Assembly (NCBI GenBank): GCA_900540095.1
Contig: UQEO01000012.1
Location: 1 to 30,882, forward strand
Source of the DNA: an uncultured Collinsella sp.
Lineage (GTDB): Bacteria > Actinomycetota > Coriobacteriia > Coriobacteriales > Coriobacteriaceae
Reading direction: 5' to 3'
Length of the DNA stretch: 30,882 bases
The notes beneath the pieces are model-generated. The model was not told the origin of the DNA, did not search any database, and was given only the letters and a program-made list of their open reading frames with translations. Both the position numbers and the translations under genes were made by a program. Shown one piece after another: positions 16,358 through 24,044 of this stretch. Numbering within the stretch: the stretch's first letter is position 1; every line of letters starts with the position of its first letter.

Positions 16358-17695
16358 TTAGGAGTTCGCCAGGTAGTGCTTGATCTCCCACTCGGTGATC
16401 GTAGACTCAAACTTATGCCACTCGTTGCGCTTCTTTTTGAGGAAGAAGCTGTGGATGTGCTCGCCGAGGGCATCCTTCATAAACTGCGAGTCCTCAAACA
16501 CGTCGAGCGCCTCTTTGAGCGAGCGCGGCAGCGGCGTGTAGCCGGCCTCGAGCATCTGACGGTCGGTAAGCTTGAGCGTCTCGGCCGTTGCCTCGGGCGG
16601 GAGTTCTAGCTTGCGCTCGATGCCGTCGAGACCAGCCGCCAGCGTGACGGCGTTGACCAGGTACGGGTTGGCCATGGGGTCGGGACTGCGCAGCTCGATG
16701 CGCGTGGACAGCTGCTTGCCGGGCTTGTAGACCGGAATGCGGACCATGCTCGCGCGGTTGCGCAGGCCCCACGTGGCGTACTGCGGTACGGAGTCGCCAC
16801 CCGTGGTGATGCGCTTGTACGAGTTGACCGTGGGGTTGGTGATGGCGCTGATCTCGCGCGCGTGCGCCAGGATACCGGCCATGTAGTGTTTGGCGATGTC
16901 GGAGAGATGGTACTTCTCGTCGTCCTCGCCCCAAAAGACGTTGTTGCCGTCGTGGTCGAATAGCGACTGGCACAGGAACATAGCACTGCCGTCCTCGCCT
17001 GCCAACGGCTTGGGCATAAAGGAGGCGTGGCAACCGCTCTCGTAGGCCTGCTGCTTAATGATGAGTTTGGCCGTGGTGATGGCGTCGGACATGCTCAGGG
17101 CCTCGGCGTGGCGCAGGCTCATGCCGTGCTGCGAGCGGCCGGCGGCATGGAAGGTGTACTCCACGGGCACGGACATCTTCTCGAGCGTGAGGACCGTGTT
17201 GCGGCGCAGGTCGCGAGCGGCATCGCTTACCGAAAGATCGAAGTAGCCCACGTTGTCGAGCGGCTCGGGGGTATGCTCGTCGGGGAAGTAGTAATACTCC
17301 AGCTCGGCGCCCACGTTGAGCAGGTAGCCGGCCTTCTCGGCCTTATAGAACATGCGGCGCAGGGCGTCGCGCGGGTCGCCGGCAAACGGCTTGCGATCGG
17401 GAGTGCACACGTCGCAGAACACGCGGGCGACGCCGTTGTGGCTCGGGCGCCACGGCAGAATCTGGAAGGTCGAAGCATCGGGAAACGCCAGCATGTCGGC
17501 TTCCTCGGGCGTGGCAAAGCCCTCGATGGCGGAGCCGTCAAAGCCAATACCCTCCTCAAAAGCTACCTCGAGGTCCTCGGGGCTAATGGCAAAGTTCTTG
17601 AGGCGGCCGAGAATGTCGACAAACCACAAACGCACAAAGCGGATGTCACGCTGCTCTACGGAGCGGAGTACGTAATCGATGTTCTGCTGGTTCAT
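16358..17695 (-). CDS. glnA: Type I glutamine synthetase family protein with altered metal ligands
   Basis: A 445-residue GS-I protein of normal length, closest in wording to the actinobacterial GlnA2 group. Conserved are FDGSAIEGF (D53), GAELEY (E131, E133), HASFMPKPLAG, NSYKR, LRNRASMVRIP and RIELRSPDP (E334). Gap-free comparison with Bacillus GlnA from memory shows three metal-binding positions changed. The Glu of HHEVAPGQHE is A184 (FHAAGRSQHG), the second Glu is G191, and the His of GSGMH is F240 (GSAMF). Such a site may not bind the n2 metal or ammonium/glutamate normally. It could be an inactive or regulatory homologue, or act on another substrate. The ATG at 17695 follows AAAGGGGAG. 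The GlnR-like gene follows in the same direction. Family is certain; function as a true synthetase is doubtful. Confidence 0.88.
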   Translation of the reverse strand: MNQQNIDYVLRSVEQRDIRFVRLWFVDILGRLKNFAISPEDLEVAFEEGIGFDGSAIEGFATPEEADMLAFPDASTFQILPWRPSHNGVARVFCDVCTPDRKPFAGDPRDALRRMFYKAEKAGYLLNVGAELEYYYFPDEHTPEPLDNVGYFDLSVSDAARDLRRNTVLTLEKMSVPVEYTFHAAGRSQHGMSLRHAEALSMSDAITTAKLIIKQQAYESGCHASFMPKPLAGEDGSAMFLCQSLFDHDGNNVFWGEDDEKYHLSDIAKHYMAGILAHAREISAITNPTVNSYKRITTGGDSVPQYATWGLRNRASMVRIPVYKPGKQLSTRIELRSPDPMANPYLVNAVTLAAGLDGIERKLELPPEATAETLKLTDRQMLEAGYTPLPRSLKEALDVFEDSQFMKDALGEHIHSFFLKKKRNEWHKFESTITEWEIKHYLANS

Positions 17696-17734
17696 GTCGC
17701 TCCCCTTTCTTTCGGGCGGGTTTCGACTGGTCTA

Positions 17735-17755
17735 TATCGCAGATACTATCGCAGA
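17735..17755 (-). promoter_or_regulatory. Direct repeat in the glnA leader
   Basis: TATCGCAGA occurs twice, at 17735-17743 and 17747-17755, with a 12-bp period, 40-60 nt upstream of the glnA start. On the minus strand TATAGA lies beside it as a possible -10. It may be a regulator site; there is no clear match to the actinobacterial GlnR box. Confidence 0.35.
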
Positions 17756-17790
17756 AAAATGTTTCCGCAGGGTTAAAGCGTATCAAGCGC

Positions 17791-17824
17791 TCAAAAAACG
17801 TGCGCGAACAGGCAGTTGCGAACG
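17791..17824 (-). terminator. Probable terminator of the LacI-family gene
   Basis: On the minus strand an imperfect ~10-bp stem (CGTTCGCAAC with GTTCGCGCACG) is followed by TTTTTTG, starting a few bases after the stop at 17830. Confidence 0.6.
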
Positions 17825-17829
17825 AATGG

Positions 17830-18852
17830 TTAGCGCGAGGTCGAAGCGCGGTGTTCGATGTGACCGGGGATCTCGATGCGCTTGGGGGCGAGCTTTGCGG
17901 CCTCGCCCACGGTGGTGGTAACAACGTCGATGCGCTCGGAAAGGCGCTCGACTACGCGCTCGGCAATGGTGAGGGTGTCCTGCGCGGCCGTGGTCACGCC
18001 ACCAAAGAGCACATGGTTCCAGGGGTAGTCGTCAAACGTCGCGATCTTGAGCCCCGCCGGCAGCGAGGGTCCCAGCTGCGCTAGCGCCTCGGTCAGACGC
18101 AGGAAAACCAAGCCGTTGACAGCAATGAGGCCGAGCTTTTTACCTGCATAGCCGCGGATGGTCTCGTCCAGGCGGCCGACGCCCGTGGCGCCCCCGTCGG
18201 CCAGGGTGACGACCTCGCCGGCAAGGCCGCGGTGCAAAAGCTCGTCGGTAAAGGCCTCGGCGCGCTTGCGACGCACGGGGCTGTCGTCGCTTGCCTCGGT
18301 GAGCAGGCACAGGCGCTCGCTGCCAGCGGCGGTCAAGGCGTCTACCAGGCCGGCGACCAGCTCACGGTTGTTAGATGTCACCAGATCGACACCGCCGTCG
18401 GCAACGTCGCGGTCGAGCAGCACAACGGGCAGGCGCCCCGCGGCCGCGGCGATCGCCTTGTCGTTGCCTCCGCAGGTGTTGACGACCAGGCCGTCCACGC
18501 CGGCATCGATAAGCCTGGTGAGCGACTCTGCTTCCTTTGCGGGATCGTTGCCGCTAATGGCCGTCATAAGCGAGCAGCCGCGCGCGGCGGCACTGGCGGA
18601 AAGACCTTCGAGCATAGCGCTGGAGAACGGGTTGGCGATGTCGGCCAAGATCACGCCGATGAGGTTGGTGCGCGAGCTGCGCAGATTGCGCGCGGCGGCA
18701 CGCGGGCGATAGCCGGTGCGCTCGATAACCGCCGCGATGCGAGCACGGGTTTCCTCGGTCATTTGCCCGGGGCGGTTGTTGAGATAGCGCGAGACCGTGG
18801 CTGGGCTCACGCTCGCCTCGGCGGCAATGTCCTTAATTCTCATCTGCGCCAT
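17830..18852 (-). CDS. LacI-family transcriptional regulator
   Basis: A 340-residue repressor. Residues ~4-50 hold the LacI helix-turn-helix (IKDIAAEASVSPATVSRYLNN), followed by the hinge helix (YRPRAAARNLRSSRTNLIGVI) and a periplasmic-binding-protein-like sugar domain to the end. The ATG at 18852 has GGGGTG 7 nt upstream; a second Met three codons in is also possible. No sugar operon is adjacent: upstream is a GntR regulator, downstream glnA, so the regulon must lie elsewhere. The 120-bp leader contains a loose inverted pair TTGCAAAACG/CGTTTTTGCG (about 18917-18954) that could be its own operator. The effector is unknown. Confidence 0.9.
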   Translation of the reverse strand: MAQMRIKDIAAEASVSPATVSRYLNNRPGQMTEETRARIAAVIERTGYRPRAAARNLRSSRTNLIGVILADIANPFSSAMLEGLSASAAARGCSLMTAISGNDPAKEAESLTRLIDAGVDGLVVNTCGGNDKAIAAAAGRLPVVLLDRDVADGGVDLVTSNNRELVAGLVDALTAAGSERLCLLTEASDDSPVRRKRAEAFTDELLHRGLAGEVVTLADGGATGVGRLDETIRGYAGKKLGLIAVNGLVFLRLTEALAQLGPSLPAGLKIATFDDYPWNHVLFGGVTTAAQDTLTIAERVVERLSERIDVVTTTVGEAAKLAPKRIEIPGHIEHRASTSR

Positions 18853-18975
18853 AGCGCACCCCGTTTCCCAATTGTCGGCGGTCTGAGCCATTTTAGGCAT
18901 TTTTAAAAATCTCGGTTGCAAAACGCTGTAGGTGAGCCGCATCGTTTTTGCGTCTCGAGCAGATGCGATGATGGG

Positions 18976-19668
18976 CTAGATAGACGAGTCTTTAGGCAGC
19001 TCAAAGTAGTCGGGATGCAAGGCGATAACCGGGCCCTGCTCTTCGGGCATCAGGTGCAAGTGCGTCTCTGCCAGATAGCTCGCCGCGTCGGTATCGCCCC
19101 TCTTAATGGCCTCGAGAATCCGGCGATGCTGCCGACGAATCGGCTCCCAATCCAGATCCTGCGACACCATACGCAACCAGTTGTATCGCTCAAAATGCGT
19201 GTTGATGCTCTTCATCCAATCCCACAACATGTGACGACCGGCAATCTCAAAACATGTCTCATGGAACAGGTTGTCCAGATCGAAAAAGCGACGCGTTTCG
19301 CTATGGTCGAGCGACTCGGACTCGGCAAGAATCTGCTCGAGCCGATGCTTTTGCTCGGGCGTGGCGGCAGAACAGCATTTAATGAGTACGCTTCTCTCGA
19401 GTTTCTCGCGCAAGAAACAGGCGTTCTCGGCACGCTCCATGCTGATTTTTGAGACATAGGTACCGCTTTTGGGACGCGTTTCCACCAGCTCCTGCTCGCG
19501 CAGACGCACAAAGGACTCGCGAATGGGTGTGCGCCCGATTCCCGTCTCCTTTTCCAGACCAATCGCCGAAAGGCGCGTGCCGGGCTTGAGCTCGGCATAG
19601 ATAATCTTGGAGCGCAATGCGTTGTATGCCTGATCTTGCAGGCTCTGATAATGCTGGTGCTGTTCCAT
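18976..19668 (-). CDS. GntR-family (FCD) transcriptional regulator
   Basis: A 230-residue regulator. Residues ~8-78 are the GntR winged helix (AYNALRSKIIYAELKPGTRLSAIGLEKETGIGRTPIRES region). The rest is an all-helical FCD domain with the metal/ligand pattern FDLDNLFHETCF, ERYNWLR, QHRRILEAI and ETHLHL. FCD members sense small organic acids or sugar acids. The ATG at 19668 follows GAGGG; an upstream start at 19713 lacks a ribosome site. It sits alone, upstream of the LacI gene on the same strand with a ~120-bp gap, and no catabolic genes are nearby, so the target is unknown. Confidence 0.88.
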   Translation of the reverse strand: MEQHQHYQSLQDQAYNALRSKIIYAELKPGTRLSAIGLEKETGIGRTPIRESFVRLREQELVETRPKSGTYVSKISMERAENACFLREKLERSVLIKCCSAATPEQKHRLEQILAESESLDHSETRRFFDLDNLFHETCFEIAGRHMLWDWMKSINTHFERYNWLRMVSQDLDWEPIRRQHRRILEAIKRGDTDAASYLAETHLHLMPEEQGPVIALHPDYFELPKDSSI

Positions 19669-19801
19669 AAAGCCCTCGGATAAACCCTCGGTTAGTCGAA
19701 TACCACCATGCAATACTATCGCATCGACACGCCCCAGCTCCCAATCAGTCTTTTTGGGACGGGGCTCTTTTAGCTACCCTGGCCCGCAGATCGGCCCCCT
19801 T

Positions 19802-19962
19802 GCCACAAAAGTGGCCCATCTACTACGTTAACACGGATAGCCTCGGCCATACCGAAAACCGTGAAAACAAAACCGCAGGTAGATAGCTTGTCGATTTTCG
19901 AAAAAAGCCGACTATGGTTGACCCCTGCGGCTTAAACGTAGTAGATAGGCCCTTTTCGTGGC
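19802..19962. mobile_element. 161-bp repeat element with ~29-bp imperfect inverted ends
   Basis: The ends GCCACAAAAGTGGCCCATCT... (19802-19830) and its near-complement (19933-19962) pair with one bulge and a few mismatches. Inside, CCGCAGG (19874-19880 region) pairs with CCTGCGG (19924-19930) and a TTTTCGAAAA palindrome forms the tip, so the element could fold end to end. No gene lies inside. It occupies the ~500-bp gap between the divergent GntR and ATPase genes. I see nothing else clear at 19669-19801, while 19963-20090 leads into the tandem repeat. Confidence 0.6.
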
Positions 19963-20090
19963 ACAGCACTACTCCATCCCAAATTGGCACCCCGAGCCCT
20001 CGTGAGTTGCCAACAAGCTGTTCGCCCAGCGCTTTATCCGCGCGGCATTTGGAAAATAGCACCACCGCAAAACCCGCGAGTAGCGCTTAC

Positions 20091-20150
20091 TTTGCTATAT
20101 CTTGCTATACTTTGCTATATCTTGCTATACTTTGCTATATCTTGCTATAT
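20091..20150. repeat. Six tandem 10-bp units upstream of the ATPase gene
   Basis: Alternating TTTGCTATAT and CTTGCTATAC/T units run for 60 bp as about three 20-bp pairs. The period equals one DNA turn. Units contain TATACT/TATATC -10-like and TTGCTA -35-like words. The array ends ~20 nt before the ATPase start, so it overlaps the promoter. Confidence 0.9.
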
Positions 20151-20170
20151 CTTGAGCAAAGGTGGCTCAC

Positions 20171-21262
20171 ATGCAAACAAACCCTTTTAAGCCCACAGCA
20201 GGTAAAACACCTCCCACGATTATCGGCCGCGAAGATGTGCTCGAAGAATTCAATGAGGGCCTCATCAACGGGCCTGGTGCCCCTGGGCGCCTAATGCGCA
20301 TAGCCGGCGTCCGTGGAACGGGCAAGACGGTCCTCCTTGACGAGTGCTCACGTTTGGCGCAAAGCCGTGGCTGGACGGTCATAAAAGAGGTCGCAACCGA
20401 GGGACTTTGCCAGCGCATTCTCGAACAGCTGCAGCCCAAATTCCAGGCCAAACACGCCAGATTTGAGCCCACCGTAGCTGGCATATCCATCGGCAGCATA
20501 GATATTGAGCGAATCGGCCCATCGCTACGCGACGCCATGAGACAGACAATAACCAAGAATGGAAATGGCCTGCTCATCACTCTCGACGAGGTTCAAGACG
20601 CAGAGCTCGATGAGGTCCGAACGCTCTCCATTGCGATTCAGCAGGTTATCGGCGAAGACCTTGATATAGCCTTTGTTTTTGCGGGGCTGCCTTCGATGAT
20701 TGAAAGCATCATCAACGGAAAGACACTTACGTTTTTGCGCCGTGCCCTCCCCTTTGACCTGAAGGCTGTGGCAGTAACCGAAGTGTCGTACTCCCTCGAG
20801 GAAACCATTGAAGCGTCTGGCATGGAGTTGCAGCCAGGTATTGCCGGCCAACTTGCCGAGGCAACGCAAGGCTATCCTTTCATGATCCAACTCGTTGGAT
20901 ACTACGCATGGCAGTTGGCAAGACGTGCACATACAGCGATTATTGGAGAAGAAGAAGCCGAGCGTGGCATTGCAACGGCACGCGAACGCTTCTGCGCCAT
21001 GGTGATTGAGCCCGCGCTGCAGCGCATTCCGCCCACGTGCATCGCTTATCTGCTGAGCATGGCGTCTTTGGGGCAGACGAGCTCGACCAGCATGGTTGCC
21101 GACGCCCTAAACAAAACGCCTCAACAGGTGAGCTCCGTCCGCAGCCGCCTGTTAAGAGAATCGATTATCGAGGCTCCTTCGTACGGCAAGGTCTCATTTG
21201 CCATCCCCTATATGCGCGACTACCTCTACGAGCACAAAGCCGAACTGGAAGCTGAACTGTAG
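20171..21262 (+). CDS. AAA+ ATPase (ATPase_2/ORC-like) with C-terminal winged helix
   Basis: A 363-residue protein of the stand-alone AAA ATPase type common in actinobacteria and archaea. Walker A is GVRGTGKT (46-53), Walker B LLITLDE with D139/E140, a sensor-like stretch FVFAGLPSM follows, and arginine-rich FLRRALPF comes next. The last ~80 residues look like a winged helix (TSSTSMVADALNKTPQQVSSVRSRLL region). The ATG at 20171 is preferred over a GTG at 20162 because AAGGTGG sits 7 nt before it. Composition is somewhat less GC-rich than neighbours. It stands alone behind a 10-bp-period repeat array that may be its own binding site, and is closed by a strong terminator. Role unknown: a conflict-system or DNA-remodelling ATPase is possible. 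Confidence 0.78.
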   Translation: MQTNPFKPTAGKTPPTIIGREDVLEEFNEGLINGPGAPGRLMRIAGVRGTGKTVLLDECSRLAQSRGWTVIKEVATEGLCQRILEQLQPKFQAKHARFEPTVAGISIGSIDIERIGPSLRDAMRQTITKNGNGLLITLDEVQDAELDEVRTLSIAIQQVIGEDLDIAFVFAGLPSMIESIINGKTLTFLRRALPFDLKAVAVTEVSYSLEETIEASGMELQPGIAGQLAEATQGYPFMIQLVGYYAWQLARRAHTAIIGEEEAERGIATARERFCAMVIEPALQRIPPTCIAYLLSMASLGQTSSTSMVADALNKTPQQVSSVRSRLLRESIIEAPSYGKVSFAIPYMRDYLYEHKAELEAEL

Positions 21263-21280
21263 AAACGACAACTGCCCTGC

Positions 21281-21409
21281 AAGACGAAAACCGTTTTCGT
21301 ACGGATTTAAAGCAGACGTAAACGGTTTTCGTCTTGATTTGCGTCCGAAATTAAGACGTAAATTGCGCTTTCGTACGCTTATTACCAGACGCAAATTGTT
21401 TACGTCCGG
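21281..21409. repeat. Two successive inverted repeats of a GACGNAAA family
   Basis: The first hairpin has 20-nt arms (21281-21300, 21316-21335) matching at 19 positions. The second pairs GACGTAAA-TTGCG (21355-21367) with CGCAA-TTTACGTC (21393-21409), with a 4-nt bulge. All arms are built around GACGNAAA. They lie between the ATPase stop and its terminator, in a 354-bp gap. The remainder, 21470-21616, shows nothing I can call. Confidence 0.65.
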
Positions 21410-21435
21410 CTATGCGTCCCCAATCCAGACGAAAA

Positions 21436-21468
21436 GGGCCCCGAGCTCGTGTGAGCTCGGGGCCCTTT
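21436..21468 (+). terminator. Strong terminator after the ATPase gene
   Basis: A perfect 13-bp stem GGGCCCCGAGCTC/GAGCTCGGGGCCC with a GTGT loop is followed by TTTG. AAAA before the stem makes it usable in both directions, so it could also serve transcription from the right. Confidence 0.88.
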
Positions 21469-21616
21469 GTGCCGCACATCTATGAGAGGGAATCGATGCG
21501 CACGGGCGCTACTCCATGAAGCCACCCAGGGATGGCGGAAACCTCGTCAATGGGGCCAGGTTTACATGCATCAACTTGGTGCAAACCAACCTGTCCCCCA
21601 CGCACCAAGGGGTTGA

Positions 21617-23566
21617 CTAGAGCCCGCAGGCAACCTTGTAGCCATCGCCGATGGCATCGCGGATGTTGCCACACTTCTGGGCATCGCCCAGCACGTGGAC
21701 AGCAACGCCAGCAGCGGCAAGGTCGTCGGCCAGCTTGGTATTGGGACGATAGCCCATGGCAAGCACCAGCGTATCGGCACCGGTGATGGTACGGACCTCG
21801 CCGTCCTTTTCGTAGCTGATGGTGTCCTCGGTGATCTCGGTCACCTTGGCCTCGGTCAGCACGTGGACGCCCTTGGAGAGCATGCGCGTGATGAGCACCG
21901 CGCGGCCGGCACCGCCCTCGTTGGCAGCAAGCGTCTTGGTCATCTCGATGACGGTGACATCGCGATTGGCCGGCGACAGGTCGTTGACCAACGGGGCCAG
22001 GTAATCGGCCGTCTCGCAGCCAACGGTGCCGCCGCCCACAATGACGATCTTCTTGCCCGGGAAAGCCTTGCCACCCAGCAGGTCATCGGCCGTCATAACC
22101 TGCTTAAAGCCCTGCATGAAGGCCGGAGCGATGGGCTCGGCGCCATAAGCCAGGACGACCTCGTAGCCCGCGTAGTCACGCTGAATGTCCTCGGCCGAAA
22201 GCTCGGTACCAAAGACGCACTTCACGCCCGCCTCAGCAAGACGGCGATACTGGTATTTGATCACGCGGGTGAGTTCCTGCTTTGCCGGCGGAACGGCTGC
22301 AATGCGCATCTCGCCGCCCGGCTCATCCTGCTTATCCACGAGCGCCACGTTGTGTCCGCGCTTGGCGGCAATATAGGCAGCCTCCATACCCGCAGGGCCA
22401 GCGCCCACAACGAGCACGTTCTTAGCCTCGGCGGCAGGCTCGTAACCAGCCTCGTCGCGCTCCACGTCCGGGTTGACGGTGCAGGAGATGCGCTTGCCGA
22501 ACATAATGCCGTTCAGGCAGCGCAGGCAGCCAATGCAGGGACGGATGTCGTCGGCGTTGCCGGCAGCGGCCTTGTTGCAGAACTCGGCATCGCACAGATT
22601 GGCGCGGCCCATCATGCAGATGTCGGCAGCGCCGTCCTCGATCAGCTCCTCGGCGATCCAGGCCTCGTTAATACGTCCGACAGTGGCGACGGGAATGTTG
22701 ACGTGCTTTTTGATCTCGCGCGAGCAGGCGGCATGCGAGGCCTGCTGGGTACCGGCGGCGGGAATCGCGGAGCCGCGCTTGATGGTGGTGCCGCCCGACA
22801 CGTGAATCATGTCGACACCGGCCTTCTCCAGGCGACGCGAGACGTAGATCATGTCGTTGAGGGTCAGGCCGCCATCGGTGTACTCATCGCCCGAGATGCG
22901 GACGTCGATGATAAAGTCCTTGCCGCAGCGCTCGCGAATCTCGGCGATGACCTCGAGCAGGAAGCGCATGCGGGCGTCGAGCGAGCCGCCGTACTCGTCG
23001 GTACGCTTGTTGTAGAGCGGGGTCAAAAAGCCGCCGAGCATGCCGTGGGCGTGCGCCGCATGGACCTCGACGCCATCGACACCGGCCTTCTGCATACGCA
23101 CGGCAGCGTCGCCAAACTGATGCGTGAGCTCGTGAATCTCATCGACCGTGATGGAGCGCGGCGCCTCGCGGGCATAGGACGGGCCCACAAAGGACGGAGC
23201 GATCAGGCGCGGCGTGCCCGGAATGTTAAAGGCCATGTAGGCGGGGTGGAAGAGCTGCGGCATGATCTTGCAGCCGTACTCGTGGACGGCCGCGGCGAGC
23301 TTTTCCCAACCGGGGATAAACGTGTCGTCGTAGCAGCACATGTCACCCGGCAGATAGGTATAGGTGGGCTCGACCGTCACGACCTCGGTAATGATGAGGC
23401 CAACGCCGCCCTTGGCACGGGCACGGTAATGATCGACCAAGTCGTCGGTCACATAGCCATGATCGGCCAGGTTCGTGGACACCGGCGGCATAAAGACGCG
23501 GTTCTTGACCTCGGTCGTACCGACCTTGATCGGGCTAAAGAGCATCGGATAGGCGGAGGACTCCAT
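21617..23566 (-). CDS. FMN/FAD/[4Fe-4S] NAD(P)H:flavin oxidoreductase, enoate/2,4-dienoyl-CoA reductase type
   Basis: A 649-residue Old Yellow Enzyme fusion. Residues 1 to ~350 form the FMN barrel (LFSPIKVGTTEVKNRVFMPPVS start, GVDGVEVHAAHAHG, YGGSLDARMRF). A cysteine set CIGCLRC...C (spacing x2, x2, x11) binds an Fe-S cluster. The C-terminal half has an FAD motif (VLVVGAGPAGMEAA) and an NAD(P)H motif (IVIVGGGTVGCETA). The x2-x2-x11 spacing resembles BaiCD/BaiH-type reductases rather than E. coli FadH. It would reduce an activated C=C bond of an unsaturated acid, steroid or plant compound. The ATG at 23566 has AAAGGA upstream. It appears monocistronic. The substrate cannot be told from sequence. 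Confidence 0.88.
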   Translation of the reverse strand: MESSAYPMLFSPIKVGTTEVKNRVFMPPVSTNLADHGYVTDDLVDHYRARAKGGVGLIITEVVTVEPTYTYLPGDMCCYDDTFIPGWEKLAAAVHEYGCKIMPQLFHPAYMAFNIPGTPRLIAPSFVGPSYAREAPRSITVDEIHELTHQFGDAAVRMQKAGVDGVEVHAAHAHGMLGGFLTPLYNKRTDEYGGSLDARMRFLLEVIAEIRERCGKDFIIDVRISGDEYTDGGLTLNDMIYVSRRLEKAGVDMIHVSGGTTIKRGSAIPAAGTQQASHAACSREIKKHVNIPVATVGRINEAWIAEELIEDGAADICMMGRANLCDAEFCNKAAAGNADDIRPCIGCLRCLNGIMFGKRISCTVNPDVERDEAGYEPAAEAKNVLVVGAGPAGMEAAYIAAKRGHNVALVDKQDEPGGEMRIAAVPPAKQELTRVIKYQYRRLAEAGVKCVFGTELSAEDIQRDYAGYEVVLAYGAEPIAPAFMQGFKQVMTADDLLGGKAFPGKKIVIVGGGTVGCETADYLAPLVNDLSPANRDVTVIEMTKTLAANEGGAGRAVLITRMLSKGVHVLTEAKVTEITEDTISYEKDGEVRTITGADTLVLAMGYRPNTKLADDLAAAGVAVHVLGDAQKCGNIRDAIGDGYKVACGL

Positions 23567-23668
23567 GCAGGGTTCCTTTCGTTTGAGCCGCTCGGCGGCA
23601 GTTGCTAACACACCTATTGTATCAGCAACTGCCGCATCCGCAGTCAAACATGCTCAAACGCCGGTCGG

Positions 23669-23869
23669 CTAATGAATACCGCGACCCAAGTCTTCGGCGA
23701 TTTTGTCTACGCCCTTAAGTGCAGCGCACGTCTTTTTGTTGGAGCAATGCCCCGTGCAAACGCCACCCTGAGCGCAGTCGGCGCAGGTGCCCTTGCGGTA
23801 GATGCGCACGCACACGGCGACAAACGCAACGCCGATAACAGCCAGTACAACAATATCGATAGGTGCCAT
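23669..23869 (-). CDS. FeoB-associated Cys-rich membrane protein
   Basis: A 66-residue protein with one N-terminal membrane helix (about 4-24) followed by a cysteine-rich tail (CADCAQGGVCTGHC...C), the pattern of the small proteins often found beside feoB in anaerobes and thought to help ferrous iron transport. The ATG at 23869 follows GGAGG with 7 nt spacing. It lies 175 nt after feoB, beyond a terminator, so it may depend on read-through or its own promoter; TTGTCC at about 23934 is a possible -35. Confidence 0.8.
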   Translation of the reverse strand: MAPIDIVVLAVIGVAFVAVCVRIYRKGTCADCAQGGVCTGHCSNKKTCAALKGVDKIAEDLGRGIH

Positions 23870-23981
23870 AGCAAGCCTCCTCTAGTTAACCATCACTTAC
23901 TTTACCCCATTCTCCACCTACCAAAAAGGGACAAGTTGAATTTTGTCAGTTTTATCTGCGGAAATGCCATATCTCTCCCAC

Positions 23982-24015
23982 CAAAAAGCCCGAGTGTCGC
24001 TGGGACACCCGGGCT
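23982..24015 (-). terminator. Intrinsic terminator of feoB
   Basis: On the minus strand a 12-bp stem (one mismatched pair) with arms 24004-24015 and 23987-23998 is followed by TTTTTGG, about 30 nt after the feoB stop. Confidence 0.88.
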
Positions 24016-24044
24016 CGTGGAAAGGGGCTAATCCTTATTCGGAC

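Noticed and set aside
17696..17829. Glutamine riboswitch or GlnR box before glnA
   Set aside because: No recognisable riboswitch core and no convincing GTnAC/GAAAC pattern; only a 9-nt direct repeat was kept.
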